A stretch of DNA of 64,000 nucleotides. Source: Sphaerolaimus hirsutus. Taxonomy: Eukaryota > Nematoda > Chromadorea > Monhysterida > Sphaerolaimidae. Positions 37,101 through 40,100 of this stretch are shown here, piece by piece. The position numbers and the translations under genes are program-made. The stretch's first letter is position 1; every line of letters begins with the position of its first letter. Below the pieces are notes generated by a model. That model had not been told where the DNA came from. It saw nothing but the letters and a program-made list of their open reading frames with translations, and ran no database searches. The DNA is taken from assembly GCA_964036195.1 (NCBI GenBank), contig OZ038455.1, positions 17,253,855-17,317,854 of the forward strand. Direction: 5' to 3'.

Positions 37101-40100
37101 TAGGTAGCTGCGGCACTGTGCACGCAGCGCACGGTCTTCAAAGGAGTAGTCTTTGCCTTGCAAAATTTGCTGCTGGCGAGTGATGTTATCAATTTGCTCG
37201 TCTAGCTCTTCCATGGTGCGGACCTCCACCACTTTCTCAGGAAGCTCAGGCAGCACAAGCTTTCCCTCGGCGTCAAACTCGGGCACCAGGGGTGGCAATG
37301 GGAAAACCATCATGGGTAGACTGGGGGCCAAATGTTTCGTTTCTTAAGTGTACACCCGTATTGGATGGTTACTTGGAAACCTGGGGACTTGCAAAGTGTG
37401 ACGGGCGCTTAGCGCCTATCTCACCAGCACTGCTGTGATTTTATAGACACCAGGTGTCTATCTGCTCGCAACCCCAGGGGTTGCCTGCTGTGTAAAGCAC
37501 AAGGCTTTCTTCGGTGTGCCAACTGTGGCTTCTGTCGCCAAATTGGCTTCCCCCCAACACAAAAAATTTGTCTCAAATTTTATAACTAAATATCAATAAA
37601 ATGTCAAACGTACCAGGTTCGTGTCGTTGCGTGGCGCCACAGACGATCACCACTTTTCTATGTGAACTGTGACTCAAACCTTTGCAGTCAACCGAGTCCA
37701 CGACTTCGACTACGACGAACTTCAGGAGGAGGACAAAGGAGCCCGGCAGCTTCACAGATGTCATACGATGTTAGTGTATGTTTATTTGTGCGCACGTTTG
37801 TGAAGTGAGGGTTCAATGTCGTTTGTGCTGAGTTACTAAATAGCCAACGCAGCCGATCGTTGCCTGGCACCTGTTTATTGATGGTAAAATACTTCAATGT
37901 TTCACAAAATACTCACGAAATACTCGAATCACACGGCACTGAATCCTACAGCACCGGCTCGGTATTCAGGTTCACGAAGCACTGTCACACAGACTTTCAG
38001 CTACTGTTTTCAGCTGTAGCTTGGCTTAGCTAGCTTTCGGATATGTTTCGCATCACGGTTCTGAACCCTGAATACCTCACCGGGGCTCTCTTTTATACTC
38101 AGCCACCCGCCCACGTAGGCTTAGCTCACGCAACATGTCAGACATAAACATCTTTTTCCTAACAAAACTGTAATCCTTTTGCCCGATTGTAAATGGGCCA
38201 GCCAACCTACGTCACACTTCCTAATAACCACGGCAACAAGCCAAAGTACAATAGCTATTTTAGTTCATGGCAAAAAGCCAACAATACAATAATTGTCATA
38301 CTATGTCTTGAAATAAAACTGGTGAAAACCCCCCGCCATCAGTATGACAGTCAATACACAGAAAGTCAAAAAGAAGTCACAACTCACATCATCACCCAGC
38401 GCCTTAACGCACGGCTCCGAGAGCACCTTATTCCATCTAGGTTTGTCGCCGTCTTCGAATGCGTTTATCAGCGCCACTGAACTTTGAGCTTCCTCACTGC
38501 GTTCGACTAATTGGGACATTCTGAAATTGATGGGGTGTTCTTTTTTAAAGTATTTCTAAGCTTTGGGTCGGTTTTGAAACGTGGCACACTGATACACGTT
38601 AAATAATTGATAGCGCCAGTTAAATCATGGTCCCAGATAAAATAATGCACAGCCCACATGACAATTACCGATCTGAGGGTTCAAGTCTGAGTGACTTTTC
38701 TGGATCGTGTTTGGCATTTTGAATTTTGGGATTGGGACCTGGATTGGCTAGGGCCCATTCCGCATGTAGACACATTATGCCTGCAGGGGTAAGAAAGGGG
38801 GGGGGGGGTGGGTAACACCACCCAAAACCGCCCAGCTATCTATCTATCCCTTGCACAAAATTTTTGGAATTTTTTTTGGCGCAAATGGCGCTACATTCAC
38901 CTGAACACCCCCCACCCGCAAATTGCCTAGCTATCTAGCTATCTGGAGCGCCTTTGAGCAATTTTACCCTAATTTTCACCAAAATTCCCCAATTTTCATA
39001 CTTCTTATAGATTTTCACCTTCAAAATAACTAGGTCATGTGTTTTATTACCTATATTCAACATGCCCGGTATGATTAAATGTGTTCCGGGTCAACATGCG
39101 GGATGGGTTTACATGCGGAATAGTGCACTGCCCCTGGATCGGGGTCACGGGATCTGGATTGTTTTTGGTTTTCGGGATCGGGATTATGGTCTCGGATTTT
39201 GGCCAAAGATCTGGTGTTTAGGTTTCCCTCCAATTTTTCACAAAAGTCTAAAAACACACTTGAATTAGGGTTCAAACGGGACCAGTTTTTCGGACCGGGA
39301 CCGGGACCAGAAATTTTCTAATGTCGGGACCGGGACCGGGACTGGGGGGTCGGGACCGGGACCGGGACTGGCTTTTTTCAATTGTCGGGACCGGGACCGG
39401 GACTGGGATTTGCCGAACCAGGTACCGAACCAGGTACCGGCACCGCGGTATTGTTTGAACCTTACTGGTATGTAATATCCAGCCAATGTTGTTCCACACA
39501 ACTCCACTGTGTAAAGGACCACTCTCAATGTATAAGCCTGTTCTTATAACATTATTCAAGCAGTATTCCATTGCCATCTTCACTTGAAGTTGTGAATATA
39601 TGATGAAATGCAATGTACGCAGGATTTTTTTGGGAGGGGGGGCGGCGCCAGTTTTAGGTGCCAACGCCATGGCAGTATTGGCGCTGGCGTTGGCGCCAAC
39701 GTCTACAATATAGGTTTCTTTATATACCTATATTTTGTACTAGAATCATGTTGGAGACCTTTCTAACGCTGTCACATTCTGGAGAAATACATAGTAATCA
39801 TTGGCTGGGTATTTGCGCGCTTGCGCGCAAAAAATTTTTAGATGTTCCTACAAAATCGCTTTTGAAAAGTGCCATTTCTGGCAATTTTTTTTGAAAAAGA
39901 CGTTTTTTCCATCCCTTGTCGGGACCGCTATAAAATTTCGGGACCGGGACCGGGACTGGGTGGTCGGGACAAGGACCGGGACTGGCTTTTTTAATTGTCG
40001 GGACCGGGACCGGGACTGGGGTGTCGGGACCGGGACCGGGACCGCCCCAGTCCCGACTTTTTGCCGAACCATGTACCGGGACCGCGGTCCCGTTTGAACC

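Larger units (their letters stand above)
17438..38291 (-). mobile_element. giant (20.85 kb) LTR retroelement with gag, spliced accessory gene, env-like and pol
   Basis: Bounded by 637-bp LTRs (17438-18074 and 37655-38291) that differ at one position, and by the ATTGT duplication. All coding is on the minus strand. Order from the 5' LTR: leader, gag with CCHC knuckle, chain of small exons, env-like glycoprotein, PR-RT-RNase H-integrase, further accessory exons with a two-knuckle CCHC ORF, about 1.6 kb of largely non-coding DNA, 3' LTR. Pol order (PR, RT, RH, INT) is that of gypsy/retrovirus-type elements. Placing env before pol departs from the usual gag-pol-env order. Size is about two to four times that of ordinary LTR elements. 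The intact long ORFs and near-identical LTRs indicate a recent insertion. Confidence 0.95.

Noticed and set aside
37620-37654. Firm tRNA assignment for the primer-binding site
   Set aside because: Sequence after the LTR starts TGG but does not match any tRNA 3' end that I can name with confidence.
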